Source: UBA6522 sp965221035
GTDB taxonomy: Bacteria; Pseudomonadota; Gammaproteobacteria; Steroidobacterales; Rariloculaceae
Length of the DNA stretch: 64,000 bases
Reading direction: 5' to 3'
Assembly (NCBI GenBank): GCA_965221035.1
Contig: OZ244860.1
Span: forward strand, 806,001-870,000
Positions within the stretch are counted from its first letter, which is position 1; every line of letters begins with the position of its first letter. Made by a program: the position numbers and the translations under genes. The notes below the pieces were generated by a model that saw nothing but the letters and a program-made list of their open reading frames with translations, was not told the DNA's origin and ran no database searches. Positions 53,335-64,000 of the stretch are shown in pieces.

Positions 53335-55254
53335 TCAATGCTGGCCGGCCGGACCGCCCAGCGGAGGCGTACCCTTCTCCTCGGCGGGCCTTGGCTTGGC
53401 CGGAATCCCCTCGCCGGGGCCGGAGTCATCCCAGTCCTCCGGTGCACTGGGCTCGCGGTTCTCCATGACTTCCTTGATCTGGTTCTCGTCGATGGTCTCG
53501 TACTTCATCAGCGCGTTGGCCATCAGGTGCAGCTTGTCCATCTCGCGCTCAAGAATGCCCTTGGCATCCGAGTAGCACACATCCACCAGATTGCGCACTT
53601 CCTCGTCGATGGCGTGCGCGGTCACATCGGAGACCTGCTTGTGGCGGGTGACGCTGCGGCCGAGAAAGATTTCGCCGTCATCTTCGCTGTAGGTCAGCGG
53701 ACCGAGCCGGTCCGACAGTCCCCACTTGGTCACCATGTTGCGCGCGATTTCCGTGGCCCGCTCGATGTCGTTGGACGCGCCGGTGGTGACGTAGTCGGCG
53801 CCATAGATGATCTCCTCGGCGATGCGACCGCCGAACAGGCTCTTCATCTGGCTCAGCAGACGCTGCCTGGAGTAGCTGTAGCGGTCCTCTTCCGGCAGGA
53901 ACATGGTCAAGCCAAGCGCCCTGCCCCGCGGGATGATCGTCACCTTGTAGACCGGATCGTGCTCCGGCACGTGCAGTCCGACGATGGCGTGCCCGGCCTC
54001 GTGGTAGGCCGTCAGCCGCTTGTCGTCCTCGCTCATGACCATGGAACGGCGTTCCGTGCCCATCATGATCTTGTCCTTGGCGTTGTCGAACTCCTCCATG
54101 CCGACGGTCCGACGGTTCGCCCGGGCGGCAAGCAGGGCTGCCTCGTTGACGAGATTGGCGAGATCCGCCCCGGAAAAACCGGGCGTTCCCCGCGCGATCA
54201 CCGACGGCCTGACGCTCTTGCCGATGGGGACCTTGCGCATGTGCACCTTGAGAATCTGCTCCCGGCCGCGCACATCCGGCAGCGGCACCACCACCTGGCG
54301 GTCGAACCGGCCCGGGCGCAGCAACGCCGGATCGAGAACGTCCGGCCGGTTGGTGGCGGCGATGACGATCACGCCCTCGTTGCCCTCGAAGCCGTCCATT
54401 TCCACCAGCAGCTGGTTCAAGGTCTGCTCGCGCTCGTCGTGACCGCCGCCGAGGCCGGCACCGCGATGGCGCCCGACCGCATCGATCTCGTCGATGAAGA
54501 CGATGCACGGCGCATGCTTCTTCGCCTGTTCGAACATGTCCCGGACGCGGGACGCGCCCACGCCCACGAACATCTCCACGAAGTCGGAGCCTGAGATGGT
54601 GAAGAACGGCACCTTGGCTTCGCCCGCGATGGCGCGCGCCAGCAGCGTCTTGCCGGTTCCGGGCGAACCGACCATGAGCACGCCCTTGGGGATCTTGCCG
54701 CCGAGACGCTGGAACTTGGCGGGATCCTTGAGAAAATCGACGATCTCGACGACTTCCTCCTTGGCTTCCTCGACGCCCGCCACGTCCGCGAAGGTGACGC
54801 TGACCTGGTCCTCGCCCAACAGCCGGGCACGGCTCTTGCCGAACGACATGGCCCCGCGGCCACCGCCCGCACCCTGCATCTGGCGCATGAAATAGATCCA
54901 CACCGCGATCAGCAGCAGGATCGGAAACGAAGAAAGGAACAACTGCAGCAGAATCCCCTGCTGTTCGGGCGGCTGCGCCTGAATGCGCACGTTGTTTTCC
55001 TGCAGGGTGGTGATCAGCAGGGTGTTGTCGGTCTCGGGGTTGTAGGTCACGAAGCCTTCGCCATTGCGATCGTATTCGATGGCTTCATCGGCAAACGTCA
55101 CCGAGGAAACGGAACCATCCTTGACCTGGGAAATGAATTCCGAATAGGGCACGGTCTGGACGCGCTGGTTCGCCGGTCCGAAACTGCGAACCACCGACGC
55201 CAGCACCACCGCGATGACGATCCAGAGAATGGCGTTCTTTACCAAGTCGTTCAA
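53335..55254 (-). CDS. ftsH: ATP-dependent zinc metalloprotease FtsH
   Basis: FtsH is a membrane-bound AAA+ protease that degrades membrane and regulatory proteins. The 639-residue product has two N-terminal membrane helices around a small periplasmic domain, then Walker A GSPGTGKTLLARAI, Walker B CIVFIDEID and the zinc-binding HEAGH. The start is a TTG at 55254. It aligns with the family start (NDLVKNAILWIVIAVVL) and has AGGGGG eight bases upstream. It follows rlmE by 60 bases. Confidence 0.97.
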   Translation of the reverse strand: MNDLVKNAILWIVIAVVLASVVRSFGPANQRVQTVPYSEFISQVKDGSVSSVTFADEAIEYDRNGEGFVTYNPETDNTLLITTLQENNVRIQAQPPEQQGILLQLFLSSFPILLLIAVWIYFMRQMQGAGGGRGAMSFGKSRARLLGEDQVSVTFADVAGVEEAKEEVVEIVDFLKDPAKFQRLGGKIPKGVLMVGSPGTGKTLLARAIAGEAKVPFFTISGSDFVEMFVGVGASRVRDMFEQAKKHAPCIVFIDEIDAVGRHRGAGLGGGHDEREQTLNQLLVEMDGFEGNEGVIVIAATNRPDVLDPALLRPGRFDRQVVVPLPDVRGREQILKVHMRKVPIGKSVRPSVIARGTPGFSGADLANLVNEAALLAARANRRTVGMEEFDNAKDKIMMGTERRSMVMSEDDKRLTAYHEAGHAIVGLHVPEHDPVYKVTIIPRGRALGLTMFLPEEDRYSYSRQRLLSQMKSLFGGRIAEEIIYGADYVTTGASNDIERATEIARNMVTKWGLSDRLGPLTYSEDDGEIFLGRSVTRHKQVSDVTAHAIDEEVRNLVDVCYSDAKGILEREMDKLHLMANALMKYETIDENQIKEVMENREPSAPEDWDDSGPGEGIPAKPRPAEEKGTPPLGGPAGQH

Positions 55255-55314
55255 GCGCTTGCCCCCTTCGGTATCCCCGCCGGATACGGCGGATGCCGCA
55301 TACTGCGGACCCTA

Positions 55315-55938
55315 CTACATCCCATGGCTTCCCGCCAGCAGGTACATCTCGCGGCTTTCCGGCCTGGAAGCCGCCGGCTTGATGATCCTTACCTTTCCGA
55401 AACGCCGCCTGGCGCTGTCGACAAACGCGTCGAAGCCCTCGCCCTGGAACAGTTTGACCAGAAAACGCGCCTTGCGTTCAAGCACTTCGCCGGCGAACTC
55501 CAGCGCCGCCTCTGCCAGGTGCATCGCCCGCGGCTGATCCACCTCCCGACGACCCGTGATATTGGGCGCCAGATCCGACATTACAAGGTCCGCCCGCCCG
55601 CCATCCATCGCCCCGACGATCTGCCTGCGGAATGACGCCTCGGTGAAGTCCCCCCGGAAGAACCTGACCCCGTCGATGGGGTCCATCGGCGCCAGGTCCA
55701 CTGCCAGCACGCGTCCCGTGGGACCGATTTTTCCGGCTGCATACTGGCTCCAGCTCCCCGGGCAGGACCCCAGGTCCACACAGACCTGCCCTGCCTTGAA
55801 CAGGCGTTGCCTGGCGTCGATCTGCTCCAGCTTGTAGACCGCGCGGCTTCGCCAACCTTCCCGCGCGGCGCGCGACACCCATGCGTCGTCCCGCTGCCTG
55901 CGGCGCCAGTGGCCGGAAGGCCTGGATCGACGGCTCAA
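55315..55938 (-). CDS. rlmE: 23S rRNA (uridine-2'-O)-methyltransferase RlmE
   Basis: RlmE (FtsJ) methylates U2552 of 23S rRNA in the 50S subunit. The 207-residue product has the SAM-binding CVDLGSCPGSWSQYA, the VDLAPMDPI strand, LVMSDLAPNITG and the catalytic Lys region FLVKLFQGEG. The start is a TTG at 55938 that overlaps the greA stop by four bases (TTGA); no ATG or GTG in frame fits better. It is followed by ftsH as in E. coli. Confidence 0.95.
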   Translation of the reverse strand: MSRRSRPSGHWRRRQRDDAWVSRAAREGWRSRAVYKLEQIDARQRLFKAGQVCVDLGSCPGSWSQYAAGKIGPTGRVLAVDLAPMDPIDGVRFFRGDFTEASFRRQIVGAMDGGRADLVMSDLAPNITGRREVDQPRAMHLAEAALEFAGEVLERKARFLVKLFQGEGFDAFVDSARRRFGKVRIIKPAASRPESREMYLLAGSHGM

Positions 55939-56431
55939 TGCGAAACACCATCCCGGTCGTGCGAAAGATATTCCACGGCGACGATTTCGTAAGTCTGGCG
56001 CCCCTTCGGCGCGACGACATCGATTTCGTCACCCTCCCACTTGCCGATCAGGGCGCGGGCCAGCGGCGACCCGATGGAGATCAATCCCGTCCTGATGTCG
56101 GCTTCGTCCTCGCCGACGATCTGGTAGCTCCTTTCGGTGTCGTCATCCGCGTTGACCAGACGCACCGTCGCGCCGAACACGACCTTTCCGCCGGCATCGA
56201 GCTTCTCCACGTCGATGATCTGCGCGTGGGACAGCTTGGCTTCGATGTCGCGGATGCGCGCCTCCGCCAGGCCCTGCTGTTCCTTGGCGGCGTGATATTC
56301 GGCATTCTCGCGCAGGTCTCCATGGGCCCGGGCGGCGCCGATGGCGGCGCTGATCTGCGGCCGTTCGGCCTTGAGGCGACGCAACTCCCCGCGCAGCAGG
56401 CGGGCCCCTCGGGCTGTCAGGGGCACCTTGT

Positions 56432-56435
<4 letters not shown>
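55935..56435 (-). CDS. greA: Transcription elongation factor GreA
   Basis: GreA rescues stalled RNA polymerase by stimulating cleavage of backtracked RNA. The 166-residue product has the N-terminal coiled-coil with the acidic tip GDLRENAEYHAAKEQQG and the C-terminal globular domain (SIGSPLARALIGKWEGDEIDV). GTG 56435 overlaps the carB stop (GTGA). Gene order carB-greA-rlmE-ftsH is typical of the group. Confidence 0.96.
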
Positions 56436-59656
<3,221 letters not shown>

Positions 59657-60904
59657 CTACCCGGCCCGCCGTGCCACGCGCCCGTGCGCCCGGTGGTCTT
59701 GCGCCCCGCCCTTGCTCGCGCCGCGCTTGAGCATGCGCTCGCGCATGGTGCGGACAAAGCGCGCGAACAGCGGATCCACGTCGTGGGGACCCGGACTCGC
59801 CTCCGGGTGGCCCTGGAACGAAAACGCCGGCCGGTCGAGCCGTTCGATGCCCTGCAATGAACCGTCGAACAGCGACCGGTGGGTGGCCCGCACGGTGGCC
59901 GGCAGGGTGTCCTCGTCGACAGCGAAGCCGTGATTCTGGCTGGTGATCATGACCCGCCCGCTGTCGATGTCCAGCACCGGGTGGTTGGCGCCGTGGTGCC
60001 CGAACTTCATCTTCACGGTCCGGGCACCGCTGGCCAGCGCCAGGAGTTGATGCCCGAGGCAGATACCGAATGTGGGCAGGTCCGAATCAACCAGCCTGCG
60101 GATCGCGCGGATCGCATAGTCGCATGGCTCGGGGTCGCCCGGCCCATTGGACAGGAATACGCCGTCGACCTCCATCGCCAGTACATCTTCGGCGGGCGTT
60201 GCGGCCGGCAACACGCTGACACGGCATCCCGAGTCGGCCAACCGCCGCAGGATGTTTCGCTTGATTCCGTAATCGTAGGCCGCCACGTGCAAGGGACTGG
60301 AGCCCCCGGGCGATGGTGGCCGCCGCGATGATTCCGGTGTGGCCCGCTGCCATTGCTTGGTCACGGGCCCTTCCGGCCAGAGGCTGCCTTCGTCCCATTG
60401 GTAGGGCACATCCGTGGTGACATCCCTGGCCAGATCCATCCCCTTCAGGCCGGGAAACTGCCGGGCGGCATGGACCGCCCTGGCGGGATCCGCCCCCGGC
60501 CCGGCCAGGATGCAACCGCCCTGGGCGCCCTTGTCCCTGATGATGCGCGTAAGCTGACGCGTGTCGATATCGGCGATCGCGACGGTTTCACCACGGCGCA
60601 GGTAGTCCTCCAGGCTGATTTCCGAGCGCCAGTTGCTGACCGCCATGGAGAGGTCGCGCACGATCAGGCCCGCGGCGTGGATCCGCGGGGATTCGAAGTC
60701 CGTGGCGTTGGTGCCGGTGTTGCCGATGTGGGGATAGGTCAGGGTGACAATCTGGCGAAAGTAGGAGGGATCGTTGAGGATCTCCTGGTATCCCGTCATC
60801 GCGGTGTTGAAAACCACCTCGCCGACGGTCTGCCCGGACACGCCGATGGAACGGCCCTCGAATACCGTGCCGTCCTCCAGCCCGAGCACCGCCGACTCCG
60901 TCAT
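59657..60904 (-). CDS. carA: Carbamoyl-phosphate synthase small subunit
   Basis: CarA is the glutamine amidotransferase that feeds ammonia to CarB. The 415-residue product has the class I amidotransferase nucleophile in FGICLGHQLLALA, the SQNHGFAV segment and the catalytic His-Glu in GHPEASPGPHD. ATG 60904 is chosen because GGGAG lies just upstream and it gives the normal start. The frame continues about 40 codons further without support. An insertion-like Pro/Ser-rich stretch (PESSRRPPSPGGSSP) follows the linker between domains. Confidence 0.96.
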   Translation of the reverse strand: MTESAVLGLEDGTVFEGRSIGVSGQTVGEVVFNTAMTGYQEILNDPSYFRQIVTLTYPHIGNTGTNATDFESPRIHAAGLIVRDLSMAVSNWRSEISLEDYLRRGETVAIADIDTRQLTRIIRDKGAQGGCILAGPGADPARAVHAARQFPGLKGMDLARDVTTDVPYQWDEGSLWPEGPVTKQWQRATPESSRRPPSPGGSSPLHVAAYDYGIKRNILRRLADSGCRVSVLPAATPAEDVLAMEVDGVFLSNGPGDPEPCDYAIRAIRRLVDSDLPTFGICLGHQLLALASGARTVKMKFGHHGANHPVLDIDSGRVMITSQNHGFAVDEDTLPATVRATHRSLFDGSLQGIERLDRPAFSFQGHPEASPGPHDVDPLFARFVRTMRERMLKRGASKGGAQDHRAHGRVARRAG

Positions 60905-61042
60905 TCGTGTCTCCCGGGCCATTCCCATGCGCCCCACATAATCGAAGCGGGACAGCCGCAAAGCGCGCGGCCCATCCCGCCAGTCTCCGAATACGCCTGA
61001 TGTCCCATCCAGCCGACCCTGCCGCATCCGCCGGAAGGAGCG

Positions 61043-61846
61043 CTATTTTAAGCCGAGAACGTCTTCCAGCGTATAGAGGCCCGGGGGCTGGTCGACCACC
61101 CACTCGGCCGCGCGCAACGCGCCACGCGCGAAGACCGCCCGATCCGCCGCCCTGTGCGTCAGTTCGATCCGCTCCTCCGGCCCGGCGAACCAGACGCTGT
61201 GATCGCCGACGATCCGACCCGCACGAACCACGGAAAACCCCACCATGCCACGCTCCCGGGGACCGGTCTGACCGTGGCGCCCGTACACCGCAATCGCCTC
61301 AAGCGACCGACCGCGCGCGCCGGCGATCCGCTCGCCGAGTTCCAACGCCGTACCGGAAGGCGCGTCCACCTTCTGCGCATGGTGCGCATCCAGAATTTCC
61401 GCATCGTACTCTTCGTCTAGGGCGCCGGCCGCCCGGGAAACCAGGTCCCTGAAGACCGCCATCCCGATGCTCATGTTGCGGGCGTAGACGATGGGTATTT
61501 CGTCGGCAGCGGACTCGAGCGCTTCCATCTGTCTGGATTCCAGCCCTGTGGTGCCGACAACCAGGGCTGTCTTGCCCTCGACCGCGGCGGCGACATTGGC
61601 CACCGTGACCGACGGCAGGGTGAAGTCCACGGCGACGCTGACATTGCCCATGGCCGCGAGTGCATCGTCTTGCAACGGCACGCCGATGGGATCCAACCCG
61701 CAGAGCTTGCCGGCATCGCCACCCAGGTTCGGATCAGTCGCTTCGGTCACCGCGGCGGCGAGGCGCATCCTCTCCGAGCCGGCCAGGCAACGCACCAGCG
61801 TGCGGCCCATTCGACCGGACGCGCCGATCACCGCGACGTCAAGCAC
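61043..61846 (-). CDS. dapB: 4-hydroxy-tetrahydrodipicolinate reductase
   Basis: DapB reduces the dihydrodipicolinate precursor for lysine and diaminopimelate synthesis. The 267-residue product has the dinucleotide-binding start AVIGASGRMGRTLV and the VDFTLPS strand. The catalytic motif is DAHHAQKVDAPSGTALELGE, with the two His and the Lys. GTG 61846 is chosen for the family-like start. It precedes carA by 138 bases, the usual dapB-carA-carB order. Confidence 0.95.
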   Translation of the reverse strand: MLDVAVIGASGRMGRTLVRCLAGSERMRLAAAVTEATDPNLGGDAGKLCGLDPIGVPLQDDALAAMGNVSVAVDFTLPSVTVANVAAAVEGKTALVVGTTGLESRQMEALESAADEIPIVYARNMSIGMAVFRDLVSRAAGALDEEYDAEILDAHHAQKVDAPSGTALELGERIAGARGRSLEAIAVYGRHGQTGPRERGMVGFSVVRAGRIVGDHSVWFAGPEERIELTHRAADRAVFARGALRAAEWVVDQPPGLYTLEDVLGLK

Positions 61847-62103
61847 CGGCAATCGGCCCTGGCATCCGCACGAATTCGGTAGCGGGTACCTCCGCACGAT
61901 GCCACCGGCACCTGATGGCCCGTGGCCATCTCCGTCTTCGCTGCCCGTCCACAACGGCATTTTATCAACACCAAGAGGCACCTGGACGAGTATTTTCCCT
62001 ACACGGGCGGAATCGTCGCCATCCGCGACAGCCGCGCCAGCCGCGACAGCTTGCAGGCCGCACCGGAAAGTAGCAGACTGGAATCAGCTGCTTGCAGAGG
62101 CAC
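61847..62103. other. Intergenic region between divergent dapB and the S8 protease gene
   Basis: This 257-base region carries no gene that I can support. It should hold the divergent promoters of dapB (-) and the protease (+). I see no clear boxes, repeats or RNA structure. Confidence 0.4.
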
Positions 62104-64000
62104 ATGACTCAAGCGATGCGAATAGTAGTGGGATGGCTGGCTGCCGGTTGCGTTGTGTCGCTTGCGGTTGGTCTTTGGCTCGCCGTCGATCCGGGCGACC
62201 AGCCTTCCGGGCCAATCGGCGATATCGATCCCGAGCGAGCATCAATCGAACGACTGATCGAGCGCACGCTCAGGGAAAGCCGGACGGGAGTGGAAGCGCC
62301 CTCCACGATACCGGCACCCTCCGGCGATGCCCCGCCACGGGCGGAGACGCTCCCACCGGAGGAACCGCTGCAGGCTGAATCCCTCCGGACCGCCGCAATG
62401 CTGGACGCGCTGCCGGAAGGCTATACGCTGGGTACGTACCACGGCGACATGCAACGCGCCGCCCGGACGGCGGTCCCCGTTACCGCTCACCCGCCCAATC
62501 CTGACTGGATGGGAGCCGCCCCGGCACACGAGGCTATCCTCGAACTGGCGGCCGCGGCCTCGCGTGAATACTCGTTCGCGGTGCTTCGCGTTCTTCCGGC
62601 TACGGACCTGCAGGCCCTCAACCGTTCGCTGGCGGCCTTGAACTCCCGGATCGAGGGAAGCACCGGCGAATACGTGCGCGTACGGGTACCGGCGGAGCGG
62701 GGTCGGCTGGAAGACATTGAGGCACTAGAGGGCGTGCTGGGCATTGGCGCGGTCCCGCCCCAGATGAAGGCCGACACGGCGTTTGTGCGGGAAGCGGCGG
62801 CGCTGTCGGCCAGCGAGCCGGTTCCAGTCTACATCACGCTGATGGCCGCGGACGCGGCGGGCGAGTGGCGCCAGGCGTTGACCGAACTCGGAGTGGTTGT
62901 CGGCGCTTACGACCGGGATCTGCGCAGCTATACGGCGAACATGCCGGCCGCGGCGCTCGGGCCGCTGCTGGCGGCCGATTTCGTGCTTTCGGTGGAGCGG
63001 GTCCCCATCGTGGAAGCCCACCACGTCTCGGCGGTGCCGGTCATGGGCGTGGACGGCCTGCGCAGTTACGATGCGGCCACGGCGCAGTTCTCCGGCTGGA
63101 CCGGGACGGGTGTCGCGGTGGGCGTCATGGACACCGGTCTGAACACCGGCCACATGGACATCGCCCACGGTCGATCGAGCATCTGTGGGACCAATTTCGT
63201 CGGCGGGGAGAACTGGGATCTCTGGCTCGACCTGCACGGTCACGGCACACATGTCTTCGGCACCATTGCCGGGGCGGGCCGCAGCTACCCCGCGCTGGCC
63301 GGCATGGCGCCGGAAGTCAGCCATCTACGCTTCGCCAAGGTGCTCAGTACTGGGGGGAGCGGAATCGACGAAAACATACGCCGGGGGATGGACTATCTCG
63401 CGCAACCGTCGGGCTGCGTTTGGCAAGGCGAGCACACTGAAGCCATCAAGCCCTTGATCGTCAACATGAGCCTGGCGGCGGTCGACCTGGCGTTCGCGGG
63501 CCGGGGCCTTGGGGCTCGCAAGCTCGATTCTATCGTACAGTCTCACTCCCAGCTCTATGTCGTGGCCCAGGCGAACAGCGGAGACCAGGGCTTTTCGAAC
63601 TACGGGGCGGCGAAGAACTCGCTTTCGGTGGGGGCCGTGCACGATTCCGGCCTCGTCGCCGACTTCAGCAGCCACGGGCCCACCGCGGACGGCAGGCTCG
63701 CACCGAGCGTCGTGGGCACGGGCGTGAACCTCACCTCCGCCGCAGGCAGTGGCTCGCAATTCGGCAACAGAACATTTTCCGGCACCAGTATGGCGTCTTC
63801 GTCGGTGTCGGGCGTGGCCGCACTGCTGATGCAGGCGCGACCGGAGTTCCAAAACCGCGCCGCGCTGGCCCGGGCCCGACTCATGGCCAGCGCCATACGG
63901 CCGGATGTCTACCTCGAAAGCCGCGCCGCGTTGCCGGAGGACAACACCGACGGTCCGGGCACATTTCAGAATCAGTACGGACTGGGCCTGGTGTCGGCGC
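62104..64000 (+). CDS. Subtilisin-like (S8) serine protease, cut by window edge
   Basis: The gene is open from ATG 62104 to the end of the window (632 codons), so the C terminus is missing. An N-terminal membrane or signal segment (IVVGWLAAGCVVSLAVGLWLAV) shows export. A long pro-region of about 300 residues follows, then the S8 catalytic domain with Asp in GVMDTGLNTGHMD (near residue 341), His in HGHGTHVFG (near 379), and Ser in FSGTSMASSSVSG (near 560). Probable substrates are extracellular or envelope proteins. It stands alone, divergent from dapB. Confidence 0.9.
   Translation, partial: MTQAMRIVVGWLAAGCVVSLAVGLWLAVDPGDQPSGPIGDIDPERASIERLIERTLRESRTGVEAPSTIPAPSGDAPPRAETLPPEEPLQAESLRTAAMLDALPEGYTLGTYHGDMQRAARTAVPVTAHPPNPDWMGAAPAHEAILELAAAASREYSFAVLRVLPATDLQALNRSLAALNSRIEGSTGEYVRVRVPAERGRLEDIEALEGVLGIGAVPPQMKADTAFVREAAALSASEPVPVYITLMAADAAGEWRQALTELGVVVGAYDRDLRSYTANMPAAALGPLLAADFVLSVERVPIVEAHHVSAVPVMGVDGLRSYDAATAQFSGWTGTGVAVGVMDTGLNTGHMDIAHGRSSICGTNFVGGENWDLWLDLHGHGTHVFGTIAGAGRSYPALAGMAPEVSHLRFAKVLSTGGSGIDENIRRGMDYLAQPSGCVWQGEHTEAIKPLIVNMSLAAVDLAFAGRGLGARKLDSIVQSHSQLYVVAQANSGDQGFSNYGAAKNSLSVGAVHDSGLVADFSSHGPTADGRLAPSVVGTGVNLTSAAGSGSQFGNRTFSGTSMASSSVSGVAALLMQARPEFQNRAALARARLMASAIRPDVYLESRAALPEDNTDGPGTFQNQYGLGLVSA

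Overview
The window is about 64 kb of high-GC bacterial chromosome. Gene order and protein families point to a gammaproteobacterium: a dksA next to smc, the rimP-nusA-infB-rbfA-truB-rpsO-pnp cluster, the dapB-carA-carB-greA-rlmE-ftsH-glmM-tpiA-secG-tRNA-Leu run, and a 14-gene nuo operon with unfused nuoC and nuoD. I cannot name a genus. GTG and TTG starts and overlapping stop/start codons are common in the housekeeping operons.

Layout. 1-3430 (-) is smc, cut by the window edge. 3623-4141 (+) is a dksA-type regulator with only two of the four zinc-finger cysteines, followed by a possible small RNA and tandem terminators. 4381-12911 (-) is the translation/RNA operon rimP-nusA-infB-rbfA-truB-rpsO-pnp, preceded by a 363-base non-coding leader with two intrinsic terminator-like hairpins. 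13275-20061 is an accessory block: a two-subunit molybdenum hydroxylase, an AlkA-type glycosylase, a solitary TRAP-type binding protein and an MhpB-type extradiol dioxygenase (all -), with a divergent FAH-family enzyme (+). Together they suggest use of an aromatic or N-heterocyclic compound. 20149-27555 (mostly +) holds a DUF4426 lipoprotein, a DsbD/ScsB-like reductase, initiator tRNA (-), RecQ helicase, an exported protein of unknown function paired with a DUF6152-type protein, and a DUF1640-type protein.

27658-42400 (-) is the complete nuoA-N operon for complex I. 42562-50542 is a second accessory block: a Tat-exported dienelactone hydrolase, an AbiEi-like antitoxin without a visible toxin, a DUF6152-sulfatase-unknown gene run, a tight four-gene operon (two DUF1538 membrane proteins, a PII-like protein, a CBS-pair protein), and a third DUF6152 protein. 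50575-61846 (-) is tRNA-Leu(GAG) and the secG-tpiA-glmM-ftsH-rlmE-greA-carB-carA-dapB run. 62104-64000 (+) is a truncated subtilisin-like protease.

The minus-strand backbone matches the arrangement known from other gammaproteobacteria, in which secG, tRNA-Leu, (nuo), tRNA-fMet, rimP and nusA lie close together. Here that backbone is split by the two accessory blocks, and tRNA-fMet is left stranded in one of them. The most interesting items are the DUF1538/PII-like/CBS operon, the aromatic cassette, three DUF6152 paralogues (two with a matching promoter), the possible small RNA after dksA, the terminator hairpins ahead of rimP, and short in-frame repeat expansions in NuoC and RbfA. All calls are from reading the sequence; no database search was run.
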